A stretch of DNA of 64,000 bases from Flavobacterium sp. 123 (GCF_003634825.1 NZ_RBXD01000001.1:186001-250000), one strand, 5' to 3'; shown: positions 39,933 to 49,723, counted from the first letter of the stretch. Translations and numbers: made by a program. Notes: generated by a model from the sequence alone, not told the origin.

Positions 39933-41867
39933 ATGTTAGAAGAAAAGAATGATAACCTGCCTATGGCAGAAGGAAGTTTAGTTAATAATTCCACAGAATC
40001 TGCTGCATCTGAAACTCCAGTTTTGGAAAATACAGCCGTGCCTGAAACCGAAAATCAAACCGTAATTGACGCTATTGCTGAAACAAATGCAGAAGAAAGT
40101 GAAGATGAAACGCTGAAAGAACGACACGATATTCCGATGCAGGATTATGATGCTTTACCGTTAGAATCACTTGTAGAAGAATTGAAAAATTTAGTTACAA
40201 ATGAAAAAGTAATGTCGGTTAAGGATCATGTGGAAGAAATCAAAAAAGCATTCTTAACCAAATACAATCACCTTATTGAGGAGAAAAAAGAGGAATTTCT
40301 TGCTGAAAATCAAGATCCAAACGAAGAATTTCAATACCATTCTCCATTAAAAACAAAATTTGATCAACTTTATTCTATCTTTAAAGACAATAGAAATACA
40401 CATTTCAAAAGCTTACAAACCAATCTAAAAACTAATTTAGAAAATAGATTAGCTATTGTAGAAGAATTAAAAGAGTTGATTAACCCTCAAGAAAACATCA
40501 AAGATACCTTAAAACAATTCAATGATTTAAGAGAAAGATGGAAAAACGCAGGGCCAATTCCTAAAGACAAATACAATCACGTTTGGAATAACTATCATTT
40601 TCATGTAGAAAATTTTTACGATTATTTACACTTAGATAGAGAAGCTAGAGATTTAGATTTCAAGCATAATTTAGAGCAAAAACAAAAAATAGTAACTCGC
40701 GTTGAAGAGTTATTGAAAGAAGCTGATGTAAACAAAGCTTTTAGAGAATTACAAGATTTACACCGCATTTGGAAAGAAGATATCGGCCCTGTTTCTAGAG
40801 AACATCGTGATGAAATCTGGAATAAATTTAGTGATTTGACTAAACAAATGCATGATAAACGCGAAGTTTTGTTCGAAAATTTAAGAGGAACTGAACTTGA
40901 AAATCTTGAAAAGAAAAAAGAAATAATCGCTAAAATTGAAGTTTTGGCTACCGAAAAAGTGAATGCACATTCACAATGGTTGACACAAATAGAAAAAGTA
41001 GAAGCGTTACGTAACGCGTTTTTCTCAGCGGGTAAAGTTCCTGCGGATTTAAATGAGCAAACATGGGCAGCCTTCAAAACTGCAGTTAGAAACTTTAATA
41101 GTTTCAAGAACTCTTTTTACAAAGACATCAAAAAAGATCAAAACGATAATTTGAGCAAAAAAACAGCTCTTGTTGCCAAAGCTAAAGAATTACAAGAAAG
41201 TGTTGATTTTGCTGCAACTACTCCTATCATGAAGCAAATTCAGGAAGAGTGGAAACAAATTGGTCATGTTCCAAGAAAATACTCAGATAAAATCTGGAAA
41301 GAATTTAAAGATGCATGCAACCATTATTTTGACAAACTAAAAGAACAAAAGAACGAGGAAAACGGTGAAGAAGTAGAAGCTTTTGACAACAAAAAAGCTT
41401 ATTTAGAAAAACTAAGAGCGTTTCAATTGACAGGTGACCATAAAACGGATTTGGATGCCATCAAATTGCATATTGAAACTTGGAAAAATTTCGGAAAAGT
41501 TCCATTCCCAAGAAGACATATCGAAGGCAAATTCAATAAAATTCTTGATGCCCTTTTTGAAAAATTAAGTTTGAGCAAGAAAGATACTGAAATGATGCGT
41601 TTTTCTAATAGAATGGATCATCTATCTGAAAGTAATGATACCAGAAAATTAGATAATGAAAAGATTTTCTTAATGCGAAAAATTGAAGAAGTTCAAAATG
41701 AAATTTTCCAGTTAGAAAATAACATTCAATTTTTCACGAACACTCGAAATGCTAAAAAAGAGAATTCAATTGTTCTAGAAGTACGAAAAAATATAGCAAT
41801 TCATAAAGAAAGTCTTGATGTTTGGAAAGAAAAACTAAAGCAATTAAGAAATTTAAAACAAGAATAA
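39933..41867 (+). CDS. DUF349 protein, long and coiled-coil rich
   Basis: A 644-residue cytoplasmic protein. After an acidic, low-complexity N-terminus (to about 70) there are about five DUF349 units, each with the pattern W+xAG or WKxIGxVxRKYSDKIWKEF (for example RWKNAGPIPKDKYNHVWNNY and EWKQIGHVPRKYSDKIWKEF). The ends are charged and helical. The function of DUF349 proteins is not established. A strong terminator follows 25 bp after the stop. Confidence 0.88.
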   Translation: MLEEKNDNLPMAEGSLVNNSTESAASETPVLENTAVPETENQTVIDAIAETNAEESEDETLKERHDIPMQDYDALPLESLVEELKNLVTNEKVMSVKDHVEEIKKAFLTKYNHLIEEKKEEFLAENQDPNEEFQYHSPLKTKFDQLYSIFKDNRNTHFKSLQTNLKTNLENRLAIVEELKELINPQENIKDTLKQFNDLRERWKNAGPIPKDKYNHVWNNYHFHVENFYDYLHLDREARDLDFKHNLEQKQKIVTRVEELLKEADVNKAFRELQDLHRIWKEDIGPVSREHRDEIWNKFSDLTKQMHDKREVLFENLRGTELENLEKKKEIIAKIEVLATEKVNAHSQWLTQIEKVEALRNAFFSAGKVPADLNEQTWAAFKTAVRNFNSFKNSFYKDIKKDQNDNLSKKTALVAKAKELQESVDFAATTPIMKQIQEEWKQIGHVPRKYSDKIWKEFKDACNHYFDKLKEQKNEENGEEVEAFDNKKAYLEKLRAFQLTGDHKTDLDAIKLHIETWKNFGKVPFPRRHIEGKFNKILDALFEKLSLSKKDTEMMRFSNRMDHLSESNDTRKLDNEKIFLMRKIEEVQNEIFQLENNIQFFTNTRNAKKENSIVLEVRKNIAIHKESLDVWKEKLKQLRNLKQE

Positions 41868-41891
41868 CTTTCTAAAGTTGTTTAAAAACAG

Positions 41892-41924
41892 AACCTCTAT
41901 CTTTAATCAGATAGAGGTTTTTTT
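41892..41924 (+). terminator. Terminator of the DUF349 gene
   Basis: AACCTCTATCT, loop TTAATC, AGATAGAGGTT, then a T run: 11-bp perfect stem. Confidence 0.95.
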
Positions 41925-41940
41925 ATAAAAAAATAATAGG

Positions 41941-41984
41941 ATGATAAATATCATTTTAATATTTGGCAAGTCGTATTACTTTTG
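41941..41984 (+). promoter_or_regulatory. FNR-like operator and -7 element of hemN
   Basis: ATGAT-AAAT-ATCAT (41941-41954), a perfect 5-4-5 palindrome centred at 41947.5. The -7 element TACTTTTG is at 41977-41984. Centre to last G is 36.5 bp, near -41 from the expected start, the position of a class II activator. The same geometry recurs at ccoS and ccoI. Confidence 0.8.
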
Positions 41985-42003
41985 AATATTAAAATGATTT
42001 GCC

Positions 42004-43368
42004 ATGAAAAATTCACTAATACAAAAATACAACGTTCCGGGACCAAGATACACCAGCTATCCTACAGTTCCATACTGGAATGAAGCCGATTTTTCATATG
42101 AGATTTGGTTAGAAACACTAAAGAAATCATTTGAAGAAAGCAATTCTAAAGAAGGAATTAGTCTTTATATCCACTTGCCTTTTTGTGAAAGCATGTGCAC
42201 ATTTTGCGGGTGTAACAAACGCATAACTAAGAATCATGATGTTGAAAACCCTTATATAGAAGCTATTTTAAAAGAATGGACTTTGTATTGCAAAATTCTT
42301 GGGGAAAAACCAACAATAAAAGAGATTCATTTAGGCGGAGGAACCCCAACATTTTTTTCGACAAAAAATTTGGAAGACCTAATCAATGGTATTTTTTCAC
42401 ATGCTAACAGAGCCGAAAATTATGAATTCAGCTTTGAAGGACATCCAAACAATACCACTCATGCACATCTAAAAAAATTATTCGATTTAGGCTTTAGAAG
42501 AGTCAGTTTTGGCGTTCAGGATTATTCTGCTAAAGTACAGAAAGCGATACATCGAGAACAACCCTTCCATAATGTGGCAAAAGTGACTTTTTGGGCTAGA
42601 GAAATAGGATATACATCCATAGGTCATGACATTATTTTTGGATTGCCTTTTCAGGAAATTGAAGATGTTATTGATACTGTCGAAAAAACAAAATCGCTAC
42701 AACCCGACCGACTTGCTTTTTATAGCTACGCTCACGTACCATGGATAAAAGGAAACGGACAAAGAGGGTTTAATGACGAGGACATTCCAAAAGACGACAA
42801 GAAAAGACAACTTTACGAAATAGGAAAACATCTTTTGTATGAAAATGATTATCACGAAATTGGTATGGATCATTTTGCATTAAAAACAGACAGTCTTTTT
42901 AAATCTTTTGAAGAAGGAAAATTACATCGCAATTTTATGGGATACAGCTCTTCTAAAACACAACTAATGATTGGTTTGGGAGTTTCGTCAATTAGTGATA
43001 GTTGGTATAGTTTTGCTCAAAACGTAAAAAACTTGGAAGATTATTATCAAATATTAGAATGGGATAAATTACCCGTTTTTAGAGGACATTTATTAACCAA
43101 TGAAGATTTAATTATTAGAAAACATATTTTGAATTTAATGTGTAAATTTGAAACAAGCTGGGCTACTAAAGATAGTTATTTTGAAGAAGTTCCAACTATT
43201 TTAAACCAACTTGAAGAAATGGAAAAAGACGGATTAGTGCTTTTAAATAATGAAGGAATTACGGTTACTGAAGCAGGAAAACCATTTGTTCGAAACATCT
43301 GTATGGCTTTTGATTTACTTCTAAAAAGAAAAGCTCCAGAGACTGCTCTTTTTTCTATGACAGTCTAA
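42004..43368 (+). CDS. hemN: Oxygen-independent coproporphyrinogen III oxidase
   Basis: A 454-residue radical-SAM enzyme that decarboxylates coproporphyrinogen III to protoporphyrinogen IX without oxygen. The radical-SAM cysteines are Cys61, Cys65, Cys68 with Cys70 (FCESMCTFCGC), as in true HemN rather than HemW. Further motifs are LGGGTPTFF and GFRRVSFGVQDY. The FNR-like site at -41 and the location beside the cbb3 oxidase genes fit a role in heme supply at low oxygen. Confidence 0.95.
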   Translation: MKNSLIQKYNVPGPRYTSYPTVPYWNEADFSYEIWLETLKKSFEESNSKEGISLYIHLPFCESMCTFCGCNKRITKNHDVENPYIEAILKEWTLYCKILGEKPTIKEIHLGGGTPTFFSTKNLEDLINGIFSHANRAENYEFSFEGHPNNTTHAHLKKLFDLGFRRVSFGVQDYSAKVQKAIHREQPFHNVAKVTFWAREIGYTSIGHDIIFGLPFQEIEDVIDTVEKTKSLQPDRLAFYSYAHVPWIKGNGQRGFNDEDIPKDDKKRQLYEIGKHLLYENDYHEIGMDHFALKTDSLFKSFEEGKLHRNFMGYSSSKTQLMIGLGVSSISDSWYSFAQNVKNLEDYYQILEWDKLPVFRGHLLTNEDLIIRKHILNLMCKFETSWATKDSYFEEVPTILNQLEEMEKDGLVLLNNEGITVTEAGKPFVRNICMAFDLLLKRKAPETALFSMTV

Positions 43369-43387
43369 AATAGAATAGATATAAAAA

Positions 43388-43420
43388 AGAAAAGCACACT
43401 TTAAAGTGTGCTTTTCTTTT
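43388..43420. terminator. Bidirectional terminator between hemN and DUF465 gene
   Basis: A near-perfect palindrome AAAAGCACACTTT / AAAGTGTGCTTTT, 13-bp arms, with A and T tracts at each end. Confidence 0.95.
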
Positions 43421-43436
43421 TTATATTATTGAGGGA

Positions 43437-43670
43437 TTACTGTTTGTTTAACATTGAAAATATTTCATCTTTAATAAAAAGCATTCTAGCTTTCAAAACA
43501 TGAGTATACTCATCTGTAACAACATCTACTCCAGTATTAATTCGATGCACTTCATGTTCTAATTCATCGTATTCATCAAACAATTCTCTGAAGTGATCGT
43601 CTTCAACCTTCATCTGATGTATTTTTTCCTGATATTCAGGAAATTCGTGTAATAAATCGTGTCTTCCCAT
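43437..43670 (-). CDS. DUF465 (YdcH-like) protein
   Basis: A 77-residue helical protein matching the YdcH/DUF465 hairpin: FPEYQEKIHQMKVEDDHFRE, then LFDEYDELEHEVHRIN and the terminal helix LKARMLFIKDEIFSML. It is a small coiled-coil protein of unknown function and probably forms its own unit downstream of the cbb3 cluster, 43 bp after the next gene in the minus direction. Confidence 0.85.
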   Translation of the reverse strand: MGRHDLLHEFPEYQEKIHQMKVEDDHFRELFDEYDELEHEVHRINTGVDVVTDEYTHVLKARMLFIKDEIFSMLNKQ

Positions 43671-43712
43671 TTTACTTTTAATTTAAGTTAATAAAAGAAA
43701 CATTATTTTGTT

Positions 43713-44414
43713 TTAATGGCAATTGGGATTTTGTTGTACAAATAAACTCATGTTTGCTGGAGAAACGTAAGGAATCCCTAACCCTAGTCCTCTCAAAATA
43801 AATAACACCCCAATAAGTACCGCAACATACGGAATTGCTTTTTGAATTTTATTTCGAATAGGAACGGTTAAAAACGAATTCAAATAAACTACACTACTCA
43901 TCATAGGAACAGTTCCTAATCCAAATAGCAACATATATACAACCCCATAACCCGGACTTTGCATTGCTATTGCTCCAAATAAAGCGACGTATACCATGCC
44001 ACAGGGTAAGAATCCATTGAGTAATCCAATGGTAAATAATGATTTATAACTTCTATTTTTAAATTGACTCCCTAAAGTAGCCTTCATCTTTAAAATTAAT
44101 TTAAAAATAGGTTTTGAGAAATTGTATAGCGCCAATTTTTTCTCCGGTATCAGAATGACTAAAATCATAGCAACACCTATGAATATAGACAGTTTTTGTT
44201 GTATCCCAGCCAGGAAGAATCCTTTTCCTAACAATCCAAAAACAAGACCAATAGTTGCATAAGCGGATAATCTTCCTAGATGATACGTAACAATTTGAGT
44301 TACTTTTTTGGCCTGATTATTCCTGTCAACAGGAAGCATCATAGCAATTGGCCCACACATTCCTATGCAGTGCAAACTACTTATTAAGCCAAAAAAGAAA
44401 GCTGAGTAAAGCAT
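43713..44414 (-). CDS. TauE/DsbD_2-like membrane protein of the cbb3 cluster
   Basis: A 233-residue protein with about six transmembrane helices. The N-terminal motif HCIGMCGP (Cys16, Cys20) and the later LNGFLPCGMVYVAL are the family's hallmark, found in DsbD_2/CcdA-like proteins that are usually annotated as sulfite exporter TauE/SafE. In many bacteria this gene sits beside ccoGHIS genes, which suggests a role in copper or redox handling during cbb3 oxidase assembly (inference). It lies 64 bp after fixH. Confidence 0.8.
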   Translation of the reverse strand: MLYSAFFFGLISSLHCIGMCGPIAMMLPVDRNNQAKKVTQIVTYHLGRLSAYATIGLVFGLLGKGFFLAGIQQKLSIFIGVAMILVILIPEKKLALYNFSKPIFKLILKMKATLGSQFKNRSYKSLFTIGLLNGFLPCGMVYVALFGAIAMQSPGYGVVYMLLFGLGTVPMMSSVVYLNSFLTVPIRNKIQKAIPYVAVLIGVLFILRGLGLGIPYVSPANMSLFVQQNPNCH

Positions 44415-44478
44415 TTATTATAATCTGAGGTTAAAGAATCGAAAAATAAAAATTACATTCCTCCTTTCGAGTTCAAAA

Positions 44479-44928
44479 CTAATTTATATAAATTATTTCT
44501 TTGGTCAAATATGATTTTCCTTCATTTTGCCATTCCATATTAATATCCCAACGACCGCCTACCAAACTTTTTTTAGGTATGAGCAAAGTGTGACCAGAAA
44601 GCGAAATCGGAACTTCAAAATCTAGTTTTTTGTTAGACGGTCTATATAGGGACACATTTCCTTTTATTTCATTGGGAATAAACACCTCTGGAAAAGTGAC
44701 TAAAATGCCCTCTGAAGTAGATTTTATTGATGGTTTTTGAGCTAAATCATGCGCATTTTGAACCCTTACCATTTCATCACCAAAATGAGCGTCATGTTTA
44801 TAATATTCCTCAACAACTAACTCATTATCATATTTTGAATTTGATTGTACTTTAAAAACAAAATATAATATGAATGACATGAATAATGCAAAAGCAATTA
44901 CAACGCCTGTTCCCCAATTGAATTTCAT
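44479..44928 (-). CDS. ccoH: FixH/CcoH-family protein
   Basis: A 149-residue single-span membrane protein: N-terminal helix GTGVVIAFALFMSFILYF (about residues 6-25), then a periplasmic beta domain ending GGRWDINMEWQNEGKSYL, the family pattern. FixH/CcoH is needed for assembly and stability of cbb3 oxidase. It follows ccoG by 29 bp and belongs to the same cluster. Confidence 0.9.
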   Translation of the reverse strand: MKFNWGTGVVIAFALFMSFILYFVFKVQSNSKYDNELVVEEYYKHDAHFGDEMVRVQNAHDLAQKPSIKSTSEGILVTFPEVFIPNEIKGNVSLYRPSNKKLDFEVPISLSGHTLLIPKKSLVGGRWDINMEWQNEGKSYLTKEIIYIN

Positions 44929-44957
44929 TATTTTTTATTTAAATTTTTATTATTTGA

Positions 44958-46376
44958 TTAATCAAAACTTCTTGGACTTAAGAAACTAGTTGTACTAGTT
45001 TCAATTTTTTTATCACCATTATATACTTCAATCTGCAATTTAGTTTTGTCACTTTGTAACAAATATTGATTGATTTCAATAAATAAAGTTCCTCCATCCA
45101 TACCTTGTTTAGGCACTTTGAAATCTTGTTTTCCTACTACTTTTAAAGTCCCTTTAATACCGACTAATTTAAAATGAATGTCATTAAAATCAGTGTTGGT
45201 TTTATTAATGATTTTAAAAGTATAAATATTACTTATATTATCTCCTTTGTGCTGAAACAACTGCCCTGGTAATCTTAAAAAGGTGGCTTCAACCTCAGTT
45301 CTCAAGAATAATAAACCAATTAGAATTCCCGTCAAAATAAATAAGACAGCGGAATATCCTTTCATTCTGGCTGTAAATTTGAACTTAGATTTTTTCTCTA
45401 TTTCATCTTCTGATGCATATCGAATCAATCCTTTTGGCAATCCAACACCTTCCATAATTGTATCACATTCATCGATACAAGCGGTGCAATTTACACACTC
45501 TAATTGAGTTCCATTACGAATATCAATTCCTGTTGGGCAAACATGCACACATTGTTTACAATCGATACAATCTCCTTTGCCTGTTAAGGCTCTGTCTTCT
45601 TGCTTATTGAATTTTGCACGACCAACTTCTTTTTCACCGCGGACAAAATCATAAGCTACATTTATTGATTTATTGTCTAACAAAACCCCTTGTAATCTTC
45701 CGTAAGGGCAAGCTATTATACACACTTGTTCTCTAAACCAAGCAAATATAAAATAGAATACTCCAGTAAAAATGAGTAAAGCAATTAATGTGCTTATATT
45801 GTTCTCTGGCCCTTCTTCAATCATTTTGAACAATTCATCACTACCGATTAAATACGCTAAAAATACATTAGCAATAAAAAAAGATATGATAAGAAAGATA
45901 AACCATTTAACACCTTTTTTTCTTATTTTTTCGGCATTCCATTCTTGTTTACTCAAACGAATTTGAGCACCACGATCTCCTTCAATCCAATATTCTATTC
46001 TTCGGAAAACCATTTCTAAAAAGATAGTCTGTGGACAAATCCATCCACAAAATATACGTCCAAAAATTACCGTAAAAAGAATAACGAAAACGACACCAAC
46101 AATCATGAAAAGAACAAAGAGATAAAAATCTTGGGGCCAAAAAGGAAATCCGAAAATATTAAATCTTCTTTCTAAGACATTAAACATCATGAACTGATTG
46201 CCATTAATCTTTATGAACGGATTAGCAACTAAAATAATTAACAAGAAATAACTAATCCATTTCCTGTAATCATAAAATTTTCCGGAAGGTTTTTTAGGAA
46301 AAATAAATTTTCTATTCCCTTCTTCGTCAATAGTTCCTATGGTATCTCTAAAAGCTTCGTCTGGTAATTTTGACAT
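44958..46376 (-). CDS. ccoG: cbb3 oxidase accessory protein CcoG (FixG/RdxA)
   Basis: A 472-residue membrane protein with five or so helices. It carries the CGWICPQT motif (CxxxC) and a bacterial ferredoxin pair (CIDCKQCVHVCP then CVNCTACIDEC) that hold two [4Fe-4S] clusters, and a C-terminal Ig-like domain. CcoG reduces Cu(II) for insertion into CcoN. A 14-bp hairpin separates it from ccoP. Confidence 0.94.
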   Translation of the reverse strand: MSKLPDEAFRDTIGTIDEEGNRKFIFPKKPSGKFYDYRKWISYFLLIILVANPFIKINGNQFMMFNVLERRFNIFGFPFWPQDFYLFVLFMIVGVVFVILFTVIFGRIFCGWICPQTIFLEMVFRRIEYWIEGDRGAQIRLSKQEWNAEKIRKKGVKWFIFLIISFFIANVFLAYLIGSDELFKMIEEGPENNISTLIALLIFTGVFYFIFAWFREQVCIIACPYGRLQGVLLDNKSINVAYDFVRGEKEVGRAKFNKQEDRALTGKGDCIDCKQCVHVCPTGIDIRNGTQLECVNCTACIDECDTIMEGVGLPKGLIRYASEDEIEKKSKFKFTARMKGYSAVLFILTGILIGLLFLRTEVEATFLRLPGQLFQHKGDNISNIYTFKIINKTNTDFNDIHFKLVGIKGTLKVVGKQDFKVPKQGMDGGTLFIEINQYLLQSDKTKLQIEVYNGDKKIETSTTSFLSPRSFD

Positions 46377-46390
46377 GTGTTTTATATTTT

Positions 46391-46426
46391 AAAAGACCAA
46401 TTTCACATTTGAGAAATTGGTCTTTT
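46391..46426 (-). terminator. Hairpin between ccoP and ccoG
   Basis: AAAAGACCAATTTC and GAAATTGGTCTTTT make a perfect 14-bp stem with an 8-nt loop; on the minus strand it is followed by only a short T-rich tract. It probably causes partial termination or RNA processing, so that the structural genes are expressed more than the assembly genes. Confidence 0.75.
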
Positions 46427-46433
46427 TATTTTT

Positions 46434-47333
46434 TTATTTTGCTGGGGTTGCAGCTGCATCCTCAACCCAAATTTCTCCATCTGGTGCTTTTGGATCTTTT
46501 GGATTACTCCCTTTTAAAGAGATAACATAACTGGCAACTTTTTGTATTTCTTTCGGTTTAAGTGTTCCTTTCCAGGCAATCATTCCTTTTCCATCACGAC
46601 CACCATTAGTAATGGTATGAAACAAGTTCTTAATTCCACCACCTAGAATCCAATTGTCATCTGTCAAGTTCGGTCCAATTTGTCCACCAGCATCTGCTCT
46701 GTGACAAGCAGCACAATTAGTTTCAAATATAGTTTTACCTTCTGCTAAGTCGGCTCCTTCTGTCAATAAGGTAACCGTTTTTTCATCCATTAAATCTGGA
46801 GCAGTTTTCATATACTCAGCCACTTCAATTTTAGCTTGAGCCATTTCTTTTTTAAGTTCCATTTCTTGATTATCAGCACCCAAAATTTCAAAACGAACTA
46901 GGTAAACAATCGAAAATAGGATACAAGCATAGAATAAATATACCCACCATGGTGGTAAATTGTTATCTAACTCTTTAATGCCATCATAATCATGATCTAA
47001 TAATAGTTGACCTTCATTTTCAATTGGTTCTGATTTAGTCAAGCTTTTTACTAATTTCTCATACCACTGACTTTCTTTAAAACTAGTGGCACTTGCAGCT
47101 TCTAATTTTGCTTTTTGCTCATCTGTCAATAATTGGTATGTGATTTTATCAATGGCACTAATTGTAATTTCTATTGCTATCAAAAGAAATAAAAATACAA
47201 ATAAGAAAACGGAGACCATTGGGAACTTTATAAAAGCTGGCCTATCTCCAGAGTCTACAAAATACTCCATTGCTGCAAATACAGCAAAAAAGATAAGGGG
47301 GACTCTAACATATACTGGGATTAATTTTTTCAT
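46434..47333 (-). CDS. ccoP: cbb3 cytochrome c oxidase subunit III, monoheme
   Basis: A 299-residue c-type cytochrome. It has two N-terminal membrane segments (about 38-58 and 130-148) and one heme-c site CAACH (207-211) with a Met ligand candidate in GMIAWKG. Proteobacterial CcoP is diheme; only one CxxCH is found here. It delivers electrons from cytochrome c to CcoNO. It lies 19 bp after ccoQ. Confidence 0.93.
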   Translation of the reverse strand: MKKLIPVYVRVPLIFFAVFAAMEYFVDSGDRPAFIKFPMVSVFLFVFLFLLIAIEITISAIDKITYQLLTDEQKAKLEAASATSFKESQWYEKLVKSLTKSEPIENEGQLLLDHDYDGIKELDNNLPPWWVYLFYACILFSIVYLVRFEILGADNQEMELKKEMAQAKIEVAEYMKTAPDLMDEKTVTLLTEGADLAEGKTIFETNCAACHRADAGGQIGPNLTDDNWILGGGIKNLFHTITNGGRDGKGMIAWKGTLKPKEIQKVASYVISLKGSNPKDPKAPDGEIWVEDAAATPAK

Positions 47334-47352
47334 TTTCTAAATTTTTAAAAAA

Positions 47353-47532
47353 TTATATTGTTTGATTGTCATTCAATGGGATTTGGCTCATCTCTTCTAT
47401 TTTTTCTTTCTTATAAGAGAAAACCCATAGACCAAGTCCTACAAAAAACAAAAAGAAGATTAATAACGATAGTATCGGATAAATCGCAACTCCTGCGATG
47501 GTTTCCATATTGTGTTTTATTTGTTCAAACAT
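47353..47532 (-). CDS. ccoQ: cbb3 oxidase small subunit CcoQ
   Basis: A 59-residue single-span protein that is easily missed because of its size. Reading from ATG 47532: MFEQIKHNMETIAGVAIYP, then a hydrophobic stretch LSLLIFFLFFVGLGLWVF, then a charged tail ending in TAA at 47353-47355. Placement between ccoNO and ccoP, length and the one-helix/charged-tail form fit CcoQ (FixQ). It stabilises the CcoP-CcoNO interaction. Gaps are 11 bp and 19 bp. Confidence 0.88.
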   Translation of the reverse strand: MFEQIKHNMETIAGVAIYPILSLLIFFLFFVGLGLWVFSYKKEKIEEMSQIPLNDNQTI

Positions 47533-47543
47533 GACTATATTAT

Positions 47544-49721
47544 TTATTCTTTTACTTTAATATCTGTTCCTAATCGTTGAATATAAGCTATTAATGCTAC
47601 GATTTCTCTTTCATTCATTGGCACAAATTTCTCTCCTTTTGCATCCGCTTTTTTCTTGCTATCATCATAACTTTTTACAAAGTCTGGATCATTTTTCAAA
47701 CTTTCTTCAATAGAAATAGCTTGAGCTCTTAAATCTTTTTGAGCATTCGCAACTTGCGCGGCAGTATAAGGTACTCCTAAAGTAACCATTGCTTCCATTT
47801 TCTTTTGAGTCATAGAAACATCCATTGCTTTGTTATCAAACAACCATTTGTACCCTGGCATAATTGAACCTGCAGAAATACTTTGTGGACTCCAGAAGTG
47901 GTTGAAATGCCAGTTATCATTGTATTTACCACCTACTCTTAACAAGTCTGGACCGGTACGTTTAGAACCCCAAAGGAATGGATGATCGTATACAAATTCA
48001 CCTGCTTTAGATTGTGGTCCATATCGTTCCACTTCACTACGGAAAGGACGAACTGACTGAGAGTGACATCCTACACAACCTTCACGAATGTATAAATCAC
48101 GCCCTTCTAACTCTAATGGAGAATATGGTTTTACACTTGCAATAGTAGGGATATTAGATTTCACCATAATAGTAGGCACAATCTGAATAATTCCTCCAAT
48201 TAAAATAGCTACTGTAGCCAAAAGTGTTAACTGAATAGGTTTTCTTTCTAACCAAGGGTGGAATTTTTCTCCTTTAACTCTTCCTGCACTAATTTTTACT
48301 AATTCAGGTGCTTCGGCTAATTCATCTTCAATTGCAGAACCTGCTTTTACCGTTTTGATAATATTATAAACTAACACAAACATTCCTGTTAAGTATAATG
48401 TTCCTCCTACAGCTCTCATCCAATACATTGGCATAATTTGAGTTACTGTTTCAAGGAAGTTACCATACGTTAAAGTTCCGTCTGGATTAAATTGTTTCCA
48501 CATTGAAGCCTGTAAAAACCCTGCAACATACATTGGAAGTGTGTATAATATAATTCCTAATGTACCAATCCAAAAGTGGAAATTAGCTAATTTAATAGAG
48601 TATAAAGTACTTTTTGTCATACGTGGAATCAACCAATAAATCATACCAAAGGCCATGAATCCATTCCAAGCTAAAGCTCCAACGTGAACGTGTGCAATAA
48701 TCCAATCCGTATAATGCGCAATAGCATTTACATTTTTAAGAGACAACATTGGTCCTTCAAAAGTAGCCATCCCATAACCAGTAATAGCAACTACGAAGAA
48801 TTTCAAAACAGGATCAACACGAACTTTATCCCAAACTCCTCTCAAAGTCAATAATCCGTTTATCATACCTCCCCAAGATGGAGCAATCAACATGATTGAA
48901 AACACAACTCCTAAATTCTGTGCCCAAGTTGGCAATGCAGAATACAATAAGTGGTGTGGTCCAGCCCAGATATAAATAAAAATCAAAGACCAGAAGTGAA
49001 CAATAGAAAGTCTATAAGAATATACTGGACGATTAGCTGCTTTTGGAACAAAATAATACATCAATCCTAAAAATGGTGTAGTCAAGAAAAAGGCAACAGC
49101 ATTATGTCCGTACCACCATTGAACTAAAGCATCTTGAACCCCTGCATATACAGAATAACTTTTCATTGCTGAAACAGGTAATTCTAAACTATTGAAAATA
49201 TGTAAAACAGCTACAGTTACAAATGTTGCCAAATAAAACCAGATTGCTACATATAAATGACGCTCTCTTCTTTTTATCATGGTTCCAATCATGTTAATAC
49301 CAAATACAACCCAAATTAACGCAATTGCAATATCAATTGGCCATTCTAATTCGGCATATTCCTTTGAAGTACTAAAACCTAAAGGCAATGAAACAGCTGC
49401 GGCAACAATGATTAATTGCCAACCCCAAAAGTTTAGATTACTCAAGAAATCACTAAACATCCTTGCTTTTAATAACCTTTGCGTCGAATAGTAAACCCCT
49501 GCAAACATAGCGTTTCCTACAAAGGCAAAAATAACTGCATTGGTGTGTAAAGGTCTCAATCTACCAAAACTTAACCACGAAATTCCGTCAGTTAGGTTTG
49601 GAAAAAGAAACATAATAGCCAGAATAAGTCCAACTAACATTCCCACTACACCAAAAACAATGGTGGCGTAAATGAATTTCTTTACAATTTTGTTGTCGTA
49701 ATAAAATTGTTGCATTTCCAT
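47544..49721 (-). CDS. ccoN: cbb3 cytochrome c oxidase, fused subunits I and II
   Basis: A 725-residue fusion of CcoN and CcoO. The N-terminal part (about 1-480) is a 12-helix heme-copper oxidase with the conserved histidines (for example VQWWYGHNAVAFF and YTDWIIAHVHVGAL). The C-terminal part is a membrane-anchored cytochrome c with the heme site CVGCHSQSV near residue 550, as in CcoO. In Proteobacteria these are two proteins; the fusion is typical of Bacteroidota. It reduces O2 to water at very low oxygen. Confidence 0.96.
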   Translation of the reverse strand: MEMQQFYYDNKIVKKFIYATIVFGVVGMLVGLILAIMFLFPNLTDGISWLSFGRLRPLHTNAVIFAFVGNAMFAGVYYSTQRLLKARMFSDFLSNLNFWGWQLIIVAAAVSLPLGFSTSKEYAELEWPIDIAIALIWVVFGINMIGTMIKRRERHLYVAIWFYLATFVTVAVLHIFNSLELPVSAMKSYSVYAGVQDALVQWWYGHNAVAFFLTTPFLGLMYYFVPKAANRPVYSYRLSIVHFWSLIFIYIWAGPHHLLYSALPTWAQNLGVVFSIMLIAPSWGGMINGLLTLRGVWDKVRVDPVLKFFVVAITGYGMATFEGPMLSLKNVNAIAHYTDWIIAHVHVGALAWNGFMAFGMIYWLIPRMTKSTLYSIKLANFHFWIGTLGIILYTLPMYVAGFLQASMWKQFNPDGTLTYGNFLETVTQIMPMYWMRAVGGTLYLTGMFVLVYNIIKTVKAGSAIEDELAEAPELVKISAGRVKGEKFHPWLERKPIQLTLLATVAILIGGIIQIVPTIMVKSNIPTIASVKPYSPLELEGRDLYIREGCVGCHSQSVRPFRSEVERYGPQSKAGEFVYDHPFLWGSKRTGPDLLRVGGKYNDNWHFNHFWSPQSISAGSIMPGYKWLFDNKAMDVSMTQKKMEAMVTLGVPYTAAQVANAQKDLRAQAISIEESLKNDPDFVKSYDDSKKKADAKGEKFVPMNEREIVALIAYIQRLGTDIKVKE

Positions 49722-49723
49722 AA

